This document shows positions 20,603 through 29,851 of a DNA stretch of 64,000 nucleotides, one piece after another. A program made the translations under genes and the position numbers. The stretch is from JANQOH01 sp965242575 (GTDB taxonomy: Bacteria; Pseudomonadota; Alphaproteobacteria; UBA7887). The notes under the pieces were generated by a model. That model was not told the DNA's origin. It ran no database searches and saw nothing but the letters and a program-made list of their open reading frames with translations. Location: contig OZ251461.1 in assembly GCA_965242575.1 (NCBI GenBank), positions 2,232,001-2,296,000 of the forward strand, written 5' to 3'. The first letter of the stretch is position 1, and each line of letters begins with the position of its first letter.

Positions 20603-22433
20603 AGCGCCACTTCGCCGGGTCGGCGCCGTGCCGCGCCGAGATCCACGCCGCGGCTTCGTCGAGCGCGGCGGCGAGTTCGTCGTCGCACGAACCCCCGCAC
20701 CACGCATTCGCGCCCGTCAGCGCGGCGCGGACGACCGCCGGGCGGCGGCCGCCGTAGCGCCCGGCGAAACGCGGCAGGTTGCGGCGGATCAGCCCCTGCG
20801 CCAGCGCCCGGTACCACGCCTGGAAGACCAGCGGCTCGGCGCGGTCGGCGTCCATGCGCCCGTCCCACTCCGCCAGCAGGCGATGGAGCGGGGAATCGGC
20901 CACCGCCGGCAGCATGAGCGGCAGGAACTCGCGCGCCATGAGCGACAGCGTGTCGGTCTGCAACGCCGCGAAATCGGCGGCGGTCAGGCCGCTCCGCCCG
21001 GCGAGGGCCTCGCGGATGCGCCGCGCGCGGTAGTCCTCCGGCCAGTCGCGCGACAGCAGGTAGCGGTAGCCCGGCGGGGTCACGTCCTGGTTGGCGGTGA
21101 CGATGAGGCCGCCCGGCGGGTCGCGGAGCCGGGGCAGCGCGCCGTAGGGGACGTACCCCGTCCATTCGCCCGCGCCATCGGCGGCGCGGACCGGCAGCCA
21201 GCCGTCATGGGCGCGGCGGACGGGGACCTGCCCGGCGGCGATGAAGCCGATGGTCCCCGCCGAGTCCGCCAGCGCGAAGTTCTGCATCGGCGCGCGGTAG
21301 TCCTCCAGCGCCGCGAACAACGCATCGACCGTCGCCGCGCGGGCGAGGCGGAAGCCGGCGGCGACGGTGGTGTCCTCGCCGTCCAGCGCGGTCCACGCCA
21401 GCGCGCGCATCTCCGGGCCGGCGAACCCCGGCAGGTCGGAGACGACGGGGCCGAAGCGGGTCTCGCGCACTTCGTGGACGATGGAGTCGCCGCCGCGCAC
21501 GCGGATCTCCTCCGCCCGGCGCCCGGTCACGTCCGCCTCCGTGACGATGAACAGGTCCTGCGTGTCGGGGCCGGTGTTGGTCACGCCCCACGCCGCGGTC
21601 CGGTTGCGGCCGGCGACGACGGCCGGGATACCCGGGATCGTCGCGCCGAGGACGTCGAGGCCGGGGGCGCGGAGGTGGGCGAGGTACCACACCGCCGGCG
21701 CGCTCAGGCCCAGATGCGGGTCGTTGGCGAGCAGCGGCGCGCCGGTCGCCGACCGCTCCGGTCCGATGACCCAATTGTTCGATCCGGGCGGCGGCGCGCC
21801 GCGCGCCGGCGCCGGCCACGCGGCGGCGAAGGCGGCCGGGTCCAGCGCCGCCTTCATTTCGGCGCGCAGCGCCTCCCCGGCCGCGTTGCCGGACAGCTGC
21901 AGCGCCATCGTCTTGATGGCGAGGACCGAGTCCGCCGCTGTCCACGGCGCCGGGCGGCGGGCGAGGACGAGCAGTTCCGGCGGCGGCAGAAGGTACTCCG
22001 CCGCCGCCGCGTCGACTCCGGCCGCGTATGCGTCGAGCAGGCGGCGGTCGGCCTCCGGCAGCGCCGCCGCCGCGCTCTCCGCCGCGCGGTGCAGGCCCAG
22101 GGTGCGGAAGTAGCGGTCGGTCGCCGCGAGCCGCGCGCCGAACAGCTCCGCCAGCTCGCCGCGCCCGGCGCGGCGCGCGAGCTCCATTTGCGCCAGCCGG
22201 TCCTGCCCGTGGACGAAGCCGAGGCCGAACCACGCGTCGCGTGCGCTCGCCGCTTCGACATGCGGGATTCCGTGCGCGCCGCGGCGGATGACGATCTCCG
22301 CCTCGGCGCCGGCGACGCGCAATTCGCCCTCGAGGGCCGGCAGCGACGCCCGCAGCGCCAGCCACCCCGCGACGGCGACGACCGCCGCGAGGGCGGCCAG
22401 GACGATGGCGGTGCGGCGGAGGAGCCGGCGCAA
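20214..22433 (-). CDS. penicillin amidase family N-terminal nucleophile hydrolase
   Basis: About 739 residues, the normal size of the family. An N-terminal hydrophobic segment anchors or exports it. GIPHVEA begins the alpha chain, and the autoprocessing site with nucleophile Ser218 lies in PPPGSNNWVIGPERS. Downstream LLANDPHLGL and the QDVTPPGYRY region are typical. Relatives cleave beta-lactam side chains or acyl-homoserine lactones; the substrate here is unknown. The start is taken at TTG 22433, 9 bases after the CoA-transferase stop, because no ATG or GTG fits. A copy of its 3' end lies at 18231. Confidence 0.85.
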   Translation of the reverse strand: MRRLLRRTAIVLAALAAVVAVAGWLALRASLPALEGELRVAGAEAEIVIRRGAHGIPHVEAASARDAWFGLGFVHGQDRLAQMELARRAGRGELAELFGARLAATDRYFRTLGLHRAAESAAAALPEADRRLLDAYAAGVDAAAAEYLLPPPELLVLARRPAPWTAADSVLAIKTMALQLSGNAAGEALRAEMKAALDPAAFAAAWPAPARGAPPPGSNNWVIGPERSATGAPLLANDPHLGLSAPAVWYLAHLRAPGLDVLGATIPGIPAVVAGRNRTAAWGVTNTGPDTQDLFIVTEADVTGRRAEEIRVRGGDSIVHEVRETRFGPVVSDLPGFAGPEMRALAWTALDGEDTTVAAGFRLARAATVDALFAALEDYRAPMQNFALADSAGTIGFIAAGQVPVRRAHDGWLPVRAADGAGEWTGYVPYGALPRLRDPPGGLIVTANQDVTPPGYRYLLSRDWPEDYRARRIREALAGRSGLTAADFAALQTDTLSLMAREFLPLMLPAVADSPLHRLLAEWDGRMDADRAEPLVFQAWYRALAQGLIRRNLPRFAGRYGGRRPAVVRAALTGANAWCGGSCDDELAAALDEAAAWISARHGADPAKWRWGDAHRALARHLPSDAVPLVRALFAIEREHGGGPYTVMQANTRIDDEDAPFAETHGAGLRLIFDLSGVDGTQAIIHTGQSGHPLSPHYSDLADSWAAGAYLTVPMSPEAVAAAAPRVLRLTPRREAGAG

Positions 22434-22441
22434 GGCGGGCG

Positions 22442-23614
22442 CTACCCGTCCGCGCCGAACTCGGCGGCGAGGGCGGCGCGCGCGCCGTCGAGGTCGGGGA
22501 TCGGCCCGCGCGACGGCGGGTCGGCATGGCCCGATATCTTGATCGGGTTGCCGGCGATCCGCACCGGCCCGGCGCGCGGGTCGTCGATCCCCACCACCAT
22601 GTTGCGGGCCCGGACCTGCGGCTGGTTCACCGCGCCGGCCACGTCGTTGAGCGGCCCGCAGGGGACGCCGGCGGCCTCCAGCGCGGCGAGCCAGTGCGCT
22701 GTCCCCCGGGTCTTGAGCGTCCGCTCCAGCTCGGCCTTGAGCGCCAGCACGTTCTCCATCCGCGCCGGGTTGCCGGCGAAGCGCGGGTCGGCGGCGAGAT
22801 CGGGGCGGTCGAGCGCCGCGCACAGGCGGCCGAACAGCGCGTCGTTGCCGGCCGCCAGGACCACGTGGCCGTCGGCGCTCTCGTAGCATTCGAACGGCGC
22901 GATGGACGGGTGCCGCGCGCCGCTCGGCGGCGGGCTTTCGCCGGTGGCGAAGTAGCGCGCGACGGCGTTCTCCAATATGGCGAGCTGGCAGTCGAGCATG
23001 GCGACGTCGACGAACCGCCCGCGCCCGGTCCGCGCGCGCTCGTGCAGCGCGGCGGTCACGCCGAGGGCGGTGAACAGCCCGGCGGCGATGTCGCCGATGG
23101 CGGTGCCGACGCGGGTCGGCGGCGAGTCCGCATGCCCGGTCAGGCTCATGATGCCGCCCATGCCCTGCACCACCATGTCGTAGGCGGGCCGCGCCGCCAG
23201 CGGCCCGGTCTGGCCGAAGCCGGAGCAGGCGGCGTAGATCAGCCGCGGATGGCGCGCATGCAGCTCGTCCCAGCCGTAGCCGAGCTTCGCCATCGTTCCG
23301 GGGCGGAAGTTCTCGACCAGAACGTCGGCGGCGGCGGCGAGGCGTTCGAACAGCGCGCGGTCGGCGGCGTCCTTGAGGTCGAGCGCGACGCTCTCCTTGC
23401 CCCGGTTGAGCGACATGAAATAGGCCGATTCGCCGTCGACCCACGGCCCGTAGGCGCGCGCGTCGTCGCCCCCCGGCGGCTCCACCTTGACGACCCGGGC
23501 GCCGAGGTCGGAGAGCAGCATGGTGCAGAACGGCCCGGCGAGCACCCGCGTCAGGTCGAGCGCGAGCAGGCCGGCGAGCGGGCCGGTCCCCTCGGCGGCG
23601 GCGGGTTCGGTCAT
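22442..23614 (-). CDS. CaiB/BaiF family (type III) CoA-transferase
   Basis: A 390-residue enzyme. It opens with LALDLTRVLAGPFCTMLLSD, the CoA-binding start of the family, and carries VENFRPGTMAKLG. Asp146 in YDMVVQGMGG is the predicted catalytic Asp that forms the acyl-anhydride intermediate. It transfers CoA between carboxylic acids in the cytosol; the acid is not predictable. The penicillin amidase gene follows after 8 bases, so the two are cotranscribed, though a joint pathway is not evident. Confidence 0.9.
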   Translation of the reverse strand: MTEPAAAEGTGPLAGLLALDLTRVLAGPFCTMLLSDLGARVVKVEPPGGDDARAYGPWVDGESAYFMSLNRGKESVALDLKDAADRALFERLAAAADVLVENFRPGTMAKLGYGWDELHARHPRLIYAACSGFGQTGPLAARPAYDMVVQGMGGIMSLTGHADSPPTRVGTAIGDIAAGLFTALGVTAALHERARTGRGRFVDVAMLDCQLAILENAVARYFATGESPPPSGARHPSIAPFECYESADGHVVLAAGNDALFGRLCAALDRPDLAADPRFAGNPARMENVLALKAELERTLKTRGTAHWLAALEAAGVPCGPLNDVAGAVNQPQVRARNMVVGIDDPRAGPVRIAGNPIKISGHADPPSRGPIPDLDGARAALAAEFGADG

Positions 23615-23681
23615 CGGCGCCTCGTCCTTGCGGCGTTCGCGGCGGGGATAACGCGGCGACGCGGCGGCGGCAAGCGGATGC

Positions 23682-24686
23682 TCAGCCTTCCGGCTCCGCG
23701 TCCTCGCCGTGCCAGTCGTCGGCGTCCAGAACCTTGACGCGAGGGGAAAAGACTCGATGCAACGCGTTCAGCTTGTCGGCGAGCCATTGATGCTGCCGGG
23801 GCCAGTCCGCCTCGACTGTCGGGTCCGTGTCATCGAGGGGCAAATCGATCCGGCACCTGTAATTGTTGAGAAGTTTTTGCCAGTTTAGAGAGACGCCAAT
23901 TTCCGACTCTATGTCGTCTTTTTCCTGCTCCAAAAGCCCGAAAAATGCTTCGGAATTTCTTTTGTTCTTTTTATCTTCGATGATAAGTCCAGATTGGATT
24001 TGTTTATACATTTTCCTCACGGTCACGTGCAACTTGAACTCGGCGCGCCCAAACGGATGATAACCTATCCAATTTGCCGGCAGTGGTTTTCGATTGCCCC
24101 TGAGAGCCGGATACAACCTGTCGAGGGTTGCATGGAATGACTCCCAGTACTTCAACTGCCATTTTTGTGTTTCCGAAAATCTGGTATCCGCATCCTTGCG
24201 CGTGGATCGCGACCACTCGTTCGGTTTCGATACCACGTCGAACCTCGGCGCTGGCGGTGATTCTCCGATCTGCCAAAGTTCGATCTCCAGACCGAAGAAC
24301 TGGAAATTCTCGTCGGTAATCCGGTTCAGCCAGTCAAGGGCGGCGCGGTGTTCGTCGACGAAGGGCGTGGCGACCCAGACGATGGTGGTGGCATCCAGAC
24401 CGGCCGCGTAGGTCAACAACTGCCCGAGGTGACGGTGGTCGGTTCTGTCCAACTGGTTCTCGATCAGCACCCATGAGTCGGATCCCACTTCCTTGCAGAG
24501 GATGTCGGCGCGGAACGGGCCGACCGGCCGCTCCCGGGCTTCCGGCTCCAGTTCAAGGTCAAGCGTATCCGCCAGCACTTTCAGATTCTCCGGGCGGGCC
24601 AGCCACGGGGTGAAGTCGCGATCCTCCGTGCTCCATACGGTCCGCGGATCGACGCGCTTCAGACGCCCCAACGGGGGATTCTCCAC
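23682..24686 (-). CDS. DUF4268 domain protein
   Basis: A 334-residue soluble protein. The N-terminal part contains GPFRADILCKEVGSDSWVLI followed by ENQLDRTDH, a nuclease-like D...E-N/Q layout often seen in DUF4268 proteins of defence-type loci. The C-terminal DUF4268 region is helical and less G+C-rich (23850-24050). The GTG at 24686 is chosen because GAGGA precedes it. A TATACT at 24721-24726 on the minus strand may be the -10 box. Endonuclease activity is only a suggestion from the motif. Confidence 0.75.
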   Translation of the reverse strand: MENPPLGRLKRVDPRTVWSTEDRDFTPWLARPENLKVLADTLDLELEPEARERPVGPFRADILCKEVGSDSWVLIENQLDRTDHRHLGQLLTYAAGLDATTIVWVATPFVDEHRAALDWLNRITDENFQFFGLEIELWQIGESPPAPRFDVVSKPNEWSRSTRKDADTRFSETQKWQLKYWESFHATLDRLYPALRGNRKPLPANWIGYHPFGRAEFKLHVTVRKMYKQIQSGLIIEDKKNKRNSEAFFGLLEQEKDDIESEIGVSLNWQKLLNNYRCRIDLPLDDTDPTVEADWPRQHQWLADKLNALHRVFSPRVKVLDADDWHGEDAEPEG

Positions 24687-24792
24687 GGCTGTCCTCGTCC
24701 CTTGTTCCTGCACTGCGCCGAGTATAGCACGCGAAGCCCCGGCGCGCATGGCGTAGGATGACGCGCCGCCCGCGCCGGAAGGAGGCGCCGCA

Positions 24793-26208
24793 ATGGACCC
24801 CGAGGAATTCCGCCGCCACGCGCACCGCATGGCGGACTGGATCGCCGACTACATGACCGGCGTCGAGGCGCTGCCGGTCCGCGCGCGGACTCCGCCCGGC
24901 GCCGTCGCCGCCGCGCTCCCGGACCGCGCGCCGGAGGACGGCGAGGCGATGGCGGAGATCTTCGCCGATTTCGAACGCATCGCGCTCCCCGGAATCACCC
25001 ATTGGCAGCATCCGCGCTTCTTCGCCTTCTTCCCGGCCAATTCCAGCCCTCCGTCCGTCCTCGCGGAAATGCTGACGGCCGCGCTCGGCGCGCAATGCAT
25101 GGCGTGGGAGACCTCGCCGGCGGCGACGGAAATCGAAACCCGCGTCCTCGACTGGCTGCGCCGGGCCATCGGGCTGCCCGAGGGCTTCGCCGGCGTCATC
25201 CAGGATTCGGCGTCGTCGGCGACCCTGTGCGCGCTGCTCGCCGCGCGCGAGAAGGCGACGGGCGGGAAGGCCAACGGTTCCGGCCTCGCCGGCGCGCCGC
25301 CGCTCGCCGTCTATGCGTCCGAGGAGGCGCATGCGTCGGTCGCGAAGGGGGCCGGGATCGTCGGCTTCGGGCGCGGCAGCGTCCGCGCGATAGGGACCGA
25401 CGCGGGTTTCGCCATGCGGCCCGGCCGCCTCGCGGCGGCGATCCGCGCCGACATGGCCGCCGGCCGGCGCCCGGCCTGCGTCGTCGCCACCCTGGGGACG
25501 ACCGGGGTAGGGGCGGTCGACCCGCTCGCGGAGGTCGGCGCGGTCGCCCGCGAACACGGGCTCTTCCTCCACGTCGACGCCGCCTGGGCCGGGAGCGCGC
25601 TGGTTTGCGAGGAGCACCGGGCGATGCTGGCCGGGATCGAGACCGTCGACAGTTTCGTCTTCAACCCGCACAAATGGCTGCTGACGAACTTCGACTGCTC
25701 GGCGCATTTCGTCCGCGACCCGGAGGCGCTGGTCGGCGTCCTGTCGATGGCGCCGCCCTATCTGCGGAGCCGCGAGGGCGGGCGCGTCATCGACTACCGC
25801 GACTGGAGCGTTCCGCTCGGGCGGCGCTTCCGCGCCCTCAAACTGTGGTTCGTGCTGCGGAGCTACGGCTTGAAGGGCCTGCGGGCGCTGATCCGCCGCC
25901 ACATCGCCCTCGCCGAATGGCTCGCCGACGAGATCGAGGCGGCGCCCGATTTCGAGTTGTTGGCCCCGCGCTCGCTGGCGCTGCTGAACTTCCGCTACGC
26001 GCCGCCCGGCCGGGACGGCCTCGACGCGCTGAACGCGCGCCTGTTGGACGCGCTCAACGACGACGGGCGGGTGTATCTGAGCCGGAACGAGGCGCGCGGC
26101 CGTTTCGCCCTCCGCTTCTCCATCGGCCAGACGGCGACGGACCGCGTCCACGTCGAGCAGGGTTGGGCCGCGGTGCGCGAGGTCGCCCGCGCGCTCGCGG
26201 CGGCGTAG
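24793..26208 (+). CDS. PLP-dependent amino acid decarboxylase (aromatic-L-amino-acid/group II type)
   Basis: A 471-residue enzyme of the DDC family. HWQHPRFFAFFPANSS is the substrate-cleft motif, VDAAWAG holds the PLP-contacting Asp, and NPHKWLLTNFDCSA contains the Schiff-base Lys. It removes CO2 from an aromatic or related L-amino acid to give an amine. AAGGAGG lies 5 bases before the ATG. The gene stands alone between the DUF4268 gene and a repeat-rich intergenic stretch. Confidence 0.88.
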   Translation: MDPEEFRRHAHRMADWIADYMTGVEALPVRARTPPGAVAAALPDRAPEDGEAMAEIFADFERIALPGITHWQHPRFFAFFPANSSPPSVLAEMLTAALGAQCMAWETSPAATEIETRVLDWLRRAIGLPEGFAGVIQDSASSATLCALLAAREKATGGKANGSGLAGAPPLAVYASEEAHASVAKGAGIVGFGRGSVRAIGTDAGFAMRPGRLAAAIRADMAAGRRPACVVATLGTTGVGAVDPLAEVGAVAREHGLFLHVDAAWAGSALVCEEHRAMLAGIETVDSFVFNPHKWLLTNFDCSAHFVRDPEALVGVLSMAPPYLRSREGGRVIDYRDWSVPLGRRFRALKLWFVLRSYGLKGLRALIRRHIALAEWLADEIEAAPDFELLAPRSLALLNFRYAPPGRDGLDALNARLLDALNDDGRVYLSRNEARGRFALRFSIGQTATDRVHVEQGWAAVREVARALAAA

Positions 26209-26796
26209 CCCGGCGGATCGGCGCCGGGCAGGGCAGGGGCGGACCATGGTCCTCTGCCGCGAAGGCCGAGAACGCGCTTTAATGGGGAGGGGAGGCGGCC
26301 CGGCCGTCCCTGTGGGCCGTCGGCGCGCGGCGCCTCCCGGAATTCCCAAGGCCCGATTCGAGAGGCGTGCGCATGGCCGGAGTCCCGCTCCTCCGAATCT
26401 TCCCAGGACCGACGGCGTCGGCGGCGGCGGCGCGCCGCGCGCGGGCCGGCGAAGACGCCGGCGCTTCCGGGAGGCCGGCGCGCGTCCCCGCCCGGTTCTC
26501 CCGGAACTCCCGGATCGCCCCCGGCGCGCGCCCGCGCCACGTCCCGCAATTCCCGCAACCGCACAATCGCGATTCCGGATCCCAAGCGGCGCGCGTCCCC
26601 GCCCGGTTCGCCCGGAATTCCCGGAACGCCCCGTCCCGGGCGCGCGGACGTCCCGCCCGCCCTCCGCATCCCGGAATTCCCGGAATCGTCCCGCCCGCAA
26701 TCCCGGAACGCCGCGCCGCCTCGCGCGGTTGCGGCCGGCGGCGCGCCATGCCATGCAGCGGCGGGGCGGGCGCCGCCGTAACCGGGAGGAGCCTTC
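26209..26796. repeat. 588-bp non-coding stretch rich in CCCGGAATTCCCGG-type repeats
   Basis: I see no credible gene. Variants of CCCGGAATTCCCGG occur at 26336, 26498, 26543, 26611 and 26669. Two blocks of about 44 bases starting GCGCGTCCCCGCCCGGTT (26480 and 26591) are near-identical direct repeats. The spacing is irregular. The motifs are palindromic at their GGAATTCC core and could be protein-binding sites, a decayed minisatellite or a processed RNA. Confidence 0.7.
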
Positions 26797-28440
26797 ATGT
26801 CCGGCGCACTCCCGAGCCGCGCCGCGGCGGCGCTGGCGGCCGCGCCGGTCGCCGCCGCCGGGCTGGTCGCCGTCCCGGTGCTCGTCGTGGCGGCGCACGT
26901 CTTCGTCCCCGCCGGGGAGGTCTGGCCGCATCTCGTCGATACGGTGCTGGCGCGCTACGTCGCGAACACGCTCTGGCTCGCGCTCGGAGTCGCCGCCGGC
27001 GCCTTCGTCATCGGCGCGGGAACGGCGTGGCTGTGCGCCGTCTGCCGGTTTCCCGGCCGCGGCGTCCTCGAATGGGCGCTGCTCCTGCCGCTCGCCCTGC
27101 CGACCTACGCCATCGCCTACGCCTACGCCGGAATGCTGGAATTCGCCGGCCCCGTGCAAACGGCGCTGCGCGAGTGGTTCGGCTGGGGGCGCGGCGATTA
27201 CGCGTTCCCCGAAATCCGCTCGCTCGGCGGCGCGATCGCCGTGATGTCGCTGGTGCTCTACCCCTACGTCTATCTGCTCGCCCGCGCCGCCTTCCTGGGC
27301 CAATCCGCCTGCGCGCTGGAGGTCGGGCGGACCCTGGGCCGCGGCCCGTGGCGCGGCTTCGCCGGGATCGCCCTGCCGCTCGCCCGCCCGGCGCTCGCCG
27401 GCGGCGTCGCCCTGGCGCTGATGGAGGCGCTGAGCGATTTCGGCGTCGTCGACTATTACGGCGTCGACACCTTCACCACCGGCATCTACCGCACCTGGTT
27501 CGCCCTCGGCGACGCGGCGGCGGCGGCGCAGCTCTCCGCCGTCCTGCTCGTCGCGGTCGGCGCCCTGCTGCTGTGCGAACGGCGGTCGCGGCGGGCGGCG
27601 CGCTACCACCACACCACCGGGCGGCAGGGCGCGCGGACCGCCTACCGCCTGCGCGGCGCGCGCGCCGGCCTCGCCGCGGCCGCCTGCGCCGCGCCGGTTG
27701 CGCTCGGCTTCGCCGTCCCCGCCGGCCAGCTCGCGGTCTGGACGGCGGCGAACCCGCGCGGCCTGTTCTCCCGCCAATTCGCCGAACTGGCGGGAAACAG
27801 CGTCCTCCTCGCCGCGGTCACCGCCGCGCTGGCGGTCGCGGTCGCGCTGGCGGCGGGCTATTCGGTCCGGCTGCGGCCGGGGGCGGCGGCGCGAATCGCC
27901 AAGCGCATCGCCGGCCTCGGTTACGCCGTCCCCGGATCGGTGATCGCGGTCGGCGTCCTGCTGCCGCTGGCGTGGCTCGACAATTCGGTCGACGCGCTGG
28001 CGCGGAGCTGGTTCGGCGTCTCCACCGGCCTGCTGCTGACCGGCGGCCTCGCGGCGCTGGTCTTCGCCTATCTCGTCCGCTTCCTCGCCCTCGCCATGAA
28101 CGCGGTCGATTCGGGCCTGGAGCGGATCGCGCCGGCGATGGACGGCGCGGCGCGCACGCTCGGCGCGGCGCCGGGCGCCGTGCTGCGCCGCGTCCATGCG
28201 CCGATGCTGCAAGGCGGCCTGCTCACCGCCGCGCTCCTGGTGTTCGTCGACACGATGAAGGAGCTCCCGGCGACGCTGATCCTGCGGCCCTTCGACGTGA
28301 ACACCCTCGCCGTCCGCGCCTACGAACTGGCGACCGACGAACGGCTGCCGGAGGCCGCGCCGGCCGCGCTCGCCATCGTCGCCGCGGGGCTGGTCCCGGC
28401 GATATTGCTGAGCCGCGGCGCCGCGGCGGCGCGGGTATGA
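26797..28440 (+). CDS. ferric iron ABC transporter permease (FbpB type)
   Basis: A 547-residue protein with two homologous six-helix halves, as in FbpB/SfuB/ThiP permeases. Each half carries an EAA-type loop: ALEVGRTLGRGPWRGFAGIALP in the first and GAARTLGAAPGAVLRRVHAP in the second. EALSDFGVVDYYGVDTFTTG is typical of ferric transporters. The ATG follows GGAGG. Its stop overlaps the ATPase ATG (ATGA). No periplasmic iron-binding protein gene is adjacent. Confidence 0.87.
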   Translation: MSGALPSRAAAALAAAPVAAAGLVAVPVLVVAAHVFVPAGEVWPHLVDTVLARYVANTLWLALGVAAGAFVIGAGTAWLCAVCRFPGRGVLEWALLLPLALPTYAIAYAYAGMLEFAGPVQTALREWFGWGRGDYAFPEIRSLGGAIAVMSLVLYPYVYLLARAAFLGQSACALEVGRTLGRGPWRGFAGIALPLARPALAGGVALALMEALSDFGVVDYYGVDTFTTGIYRTWFALGDAAAAAQLSAVLLVAVGALLLCERRSRRAARYHHTTGRQGARTAYRLRGARAGLAAAACAAPVALGFAVPAGQLAVWTAANPRGLFSRQFAELAGNSVLLAAVTAALAVAVALAAGYSVRLRPGAAARIAKRIAGLGYAVPGSVIAVGVLLPLAWLDNSVDALARSWFGVSTGLLLTGGLAALVFAYLVRFLALAMNAVDSGLERIAPAMDGAARTLGAAPGAVLRRVHAPMLQGGLLTAALLVFVDTMKELPATLILRPFDVNTLAVRAYELATDERLPEAAPAALAIVAAGLVPAILLSRGAAAARV

Positions 28441-29474
28441 GCGGCCTCGCCATCGAAGGCGTAAGCCACCGCTTCGGGCCGCTCCTCGCCGTCGACGACG
28501 TCTCGCTCGCCGCGGCGCCGGGGGAGGTCGTCGCGCTGCTCGGTCCGTCCGGCTGCGGCAAGACCACCGTCCTGCGCCTCGCCGCCGGGCTGGAGGCGGT
28601 CCAGTCCGGGCGGGTGGAGATCGCGGGCGTCGAGGTCGCCGGCCCGGCGCGGTCGCTGCCGCCGGAGGCGCGCTCGGTGGGCCTAGTGTTCCAGGACTTC
28701 GCCCTGTTCCCGCATCTTACCGTGGCCGGCAACGTCGCCTTCGGCCTCGCCGGGCGCCCGGCGGCGGAGCGCCGCCGCGCCGCCGCCCAGGCGCTGGAGC
28801 GGGTGGGCCTCGCCGCGCGCGCCGGCGCGTGGCCGCACATGCTGTCGGGCGGCGAGCGCCAGCGCGTGGCGCTCGCCCGGGCCCTCGCCCCGGCCCCCCG
28901 CGTCATGCTGCTCGACGAGCCGTTCTCCGGCCTCGACACCGCGTTGCGCGGCGCGCTGCGCGAGGAGACGGCGCGCATCCTGCGCGAAGCGGGGACGCCG
29001 ACGCTGCTCGTCACCCACGACCCCGAGGAGGCGATGCTGGCGGCCGACCGCGTCGCCGTCATGCGCGCCGGGCGCATCCTCCAATGCGGCGCGCCGGACG
29101 AAATCTACCGCGCGCCCGCGGACGCCTTCTGCGCCGCCTTCCTGGGACCGTTGCAGGGGTTCGACGGCGTTGCGCGCGGCGGCCGCGTGGCGACGCCGCT
29201 GGGCCCCATCGCCGCGCCCGGCCTCGCCGACGGGGCGCCCGCGCAAGCGCTGGTGCGCCCGGAGGGAGTGCTGCTCGGCGCCGCCGGCGGAGTCCCGGCG
29301 ACGGTGCGCGAGGTGCGGAGCCTGGGCCGGGCGGGCCTCGTCGCGCTGGTCCTCGACGGCGGCCGGGAGGTCCGGGCGCGGGTTCCGTGGTCGGCGCTGC
29401 CGGCGGTCGGCGAACGGACGCGCGTCGCCGTCGCGCCGGAGATGGCGTTTGTCTTTCCCGCCTCCGGGCGCTAA
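28437..29474 (+). CDS. ferric iron ABC transporter ATP-binding protein (FbpC type)
   Basis: A 345-residue ABC ATPase with an MOI-type C-terminal regulatory domain. It has Walker A GPSGCGKTT, Q-loop VFQDFALFPHL, signature LSGGERQRVALARAL, Walker B VMLLDEPFSGLD and switch VTHDPEEA. FSGLD in place of LSALD is usual in FbpC/CysA-like importers. It is translationally coupled to the permease gene and powers iron(III) import. Confidence 0.87.
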   Translation: MSGLAIEGVSHRFGPLLAVDDVSLAAAPGEVVALLGPSGCGKTTVLRLAAGLEAVQSGRVEIAGVEVAGPARSLPPEARSVGLVFQDFALFPHLTVAGNVAFGLAGRPAAERRRAAAQALERVGLAARAGAWPHMLSGGERQRVALARALAPAPRVMLLDEPFSGLDTALRGALREETARILREAGTPTLLVTHDPEEAMLAADRVAVMRAGRILQCGAPDEIYRAPADAFCAAFLGPLQGFDGVARGGRVATPLGPIAAPGLADGAPAQALVRPEGVLLGAAGGVPATVREVRSLGRAGLVALVLDGGREVRARVPWSALPAVGERTRVAVAPEMAFVFPASGR

Positions 29475-29543
29475 ATAGCGGGCTGCGTCGGCGGCGCGCG
29501 CTCCGCCGGCGCGGCCATGGGGTTCGTTCCTGGAGGGAATGCG

Positions 29544-29804
29544 ATGAGCATCGGCATCTGGCAGATCGTGTTGATCCTGGTTATCGTCCTGATCCTGTTC
29601 GGAGCCGGCAAACTGCCGCGCGTCATGGGCGACGTGGCGAAGGGCGTCAAAAGCTTCAAGGCCGGCCTGAAGGAGGGCGACGACCCCGCCGACGAGTCGC
29701 CGGCCGCCCAGCCCGCCGCCAAGCCGGAGGCGGCGGCCGTCGCCGCCTCCAGCGCCGAGGCGGCGCCGGCCGAGGCGAAGACCGAGGAGCCGGCGAAGAC
29801 CTAG
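29544..29804 (+). CDS. tatA: twin-arginine translocase subunit TatA
   Basis: An 86-residue protein with one N-terminal membrane helix (residues 4-20), the FGAGKLPRVMGDVAKGVKSF hinge and amphipathic helix, and an acidic Ala-rich tail. It forms the translocation pore with TatB and TatC. The ATG at 29544 follows GGAGGG. First gene of tatA-tatB-tatC; a likely client is the Tat-signal TRAP protein at 2157. Confidence 0.93.
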   Translation: MSIGIWQIVLILVIVLILFGAGKLPRVMGDVAKGVKSFKAGLKEGDDPADESPAAQPAAKPEAAAVAASSAEAAPAEAKTEEPAKT

Positions 29805-29851
29805 GCGGCGTCCGCGCCGGGCCGTCCGGCCGCGCGGCGGAGGCGCGCGCC

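Noticed and set aside
26246..26796. Long open frames in several phases across the gap between the decarboxylase and iron permease genes
   Set aside because: They result from the lack of stop codons in G+C-rich DNA. The peptides are Arg/Pro/Gly-rich without domain signatures and overlap repeats.
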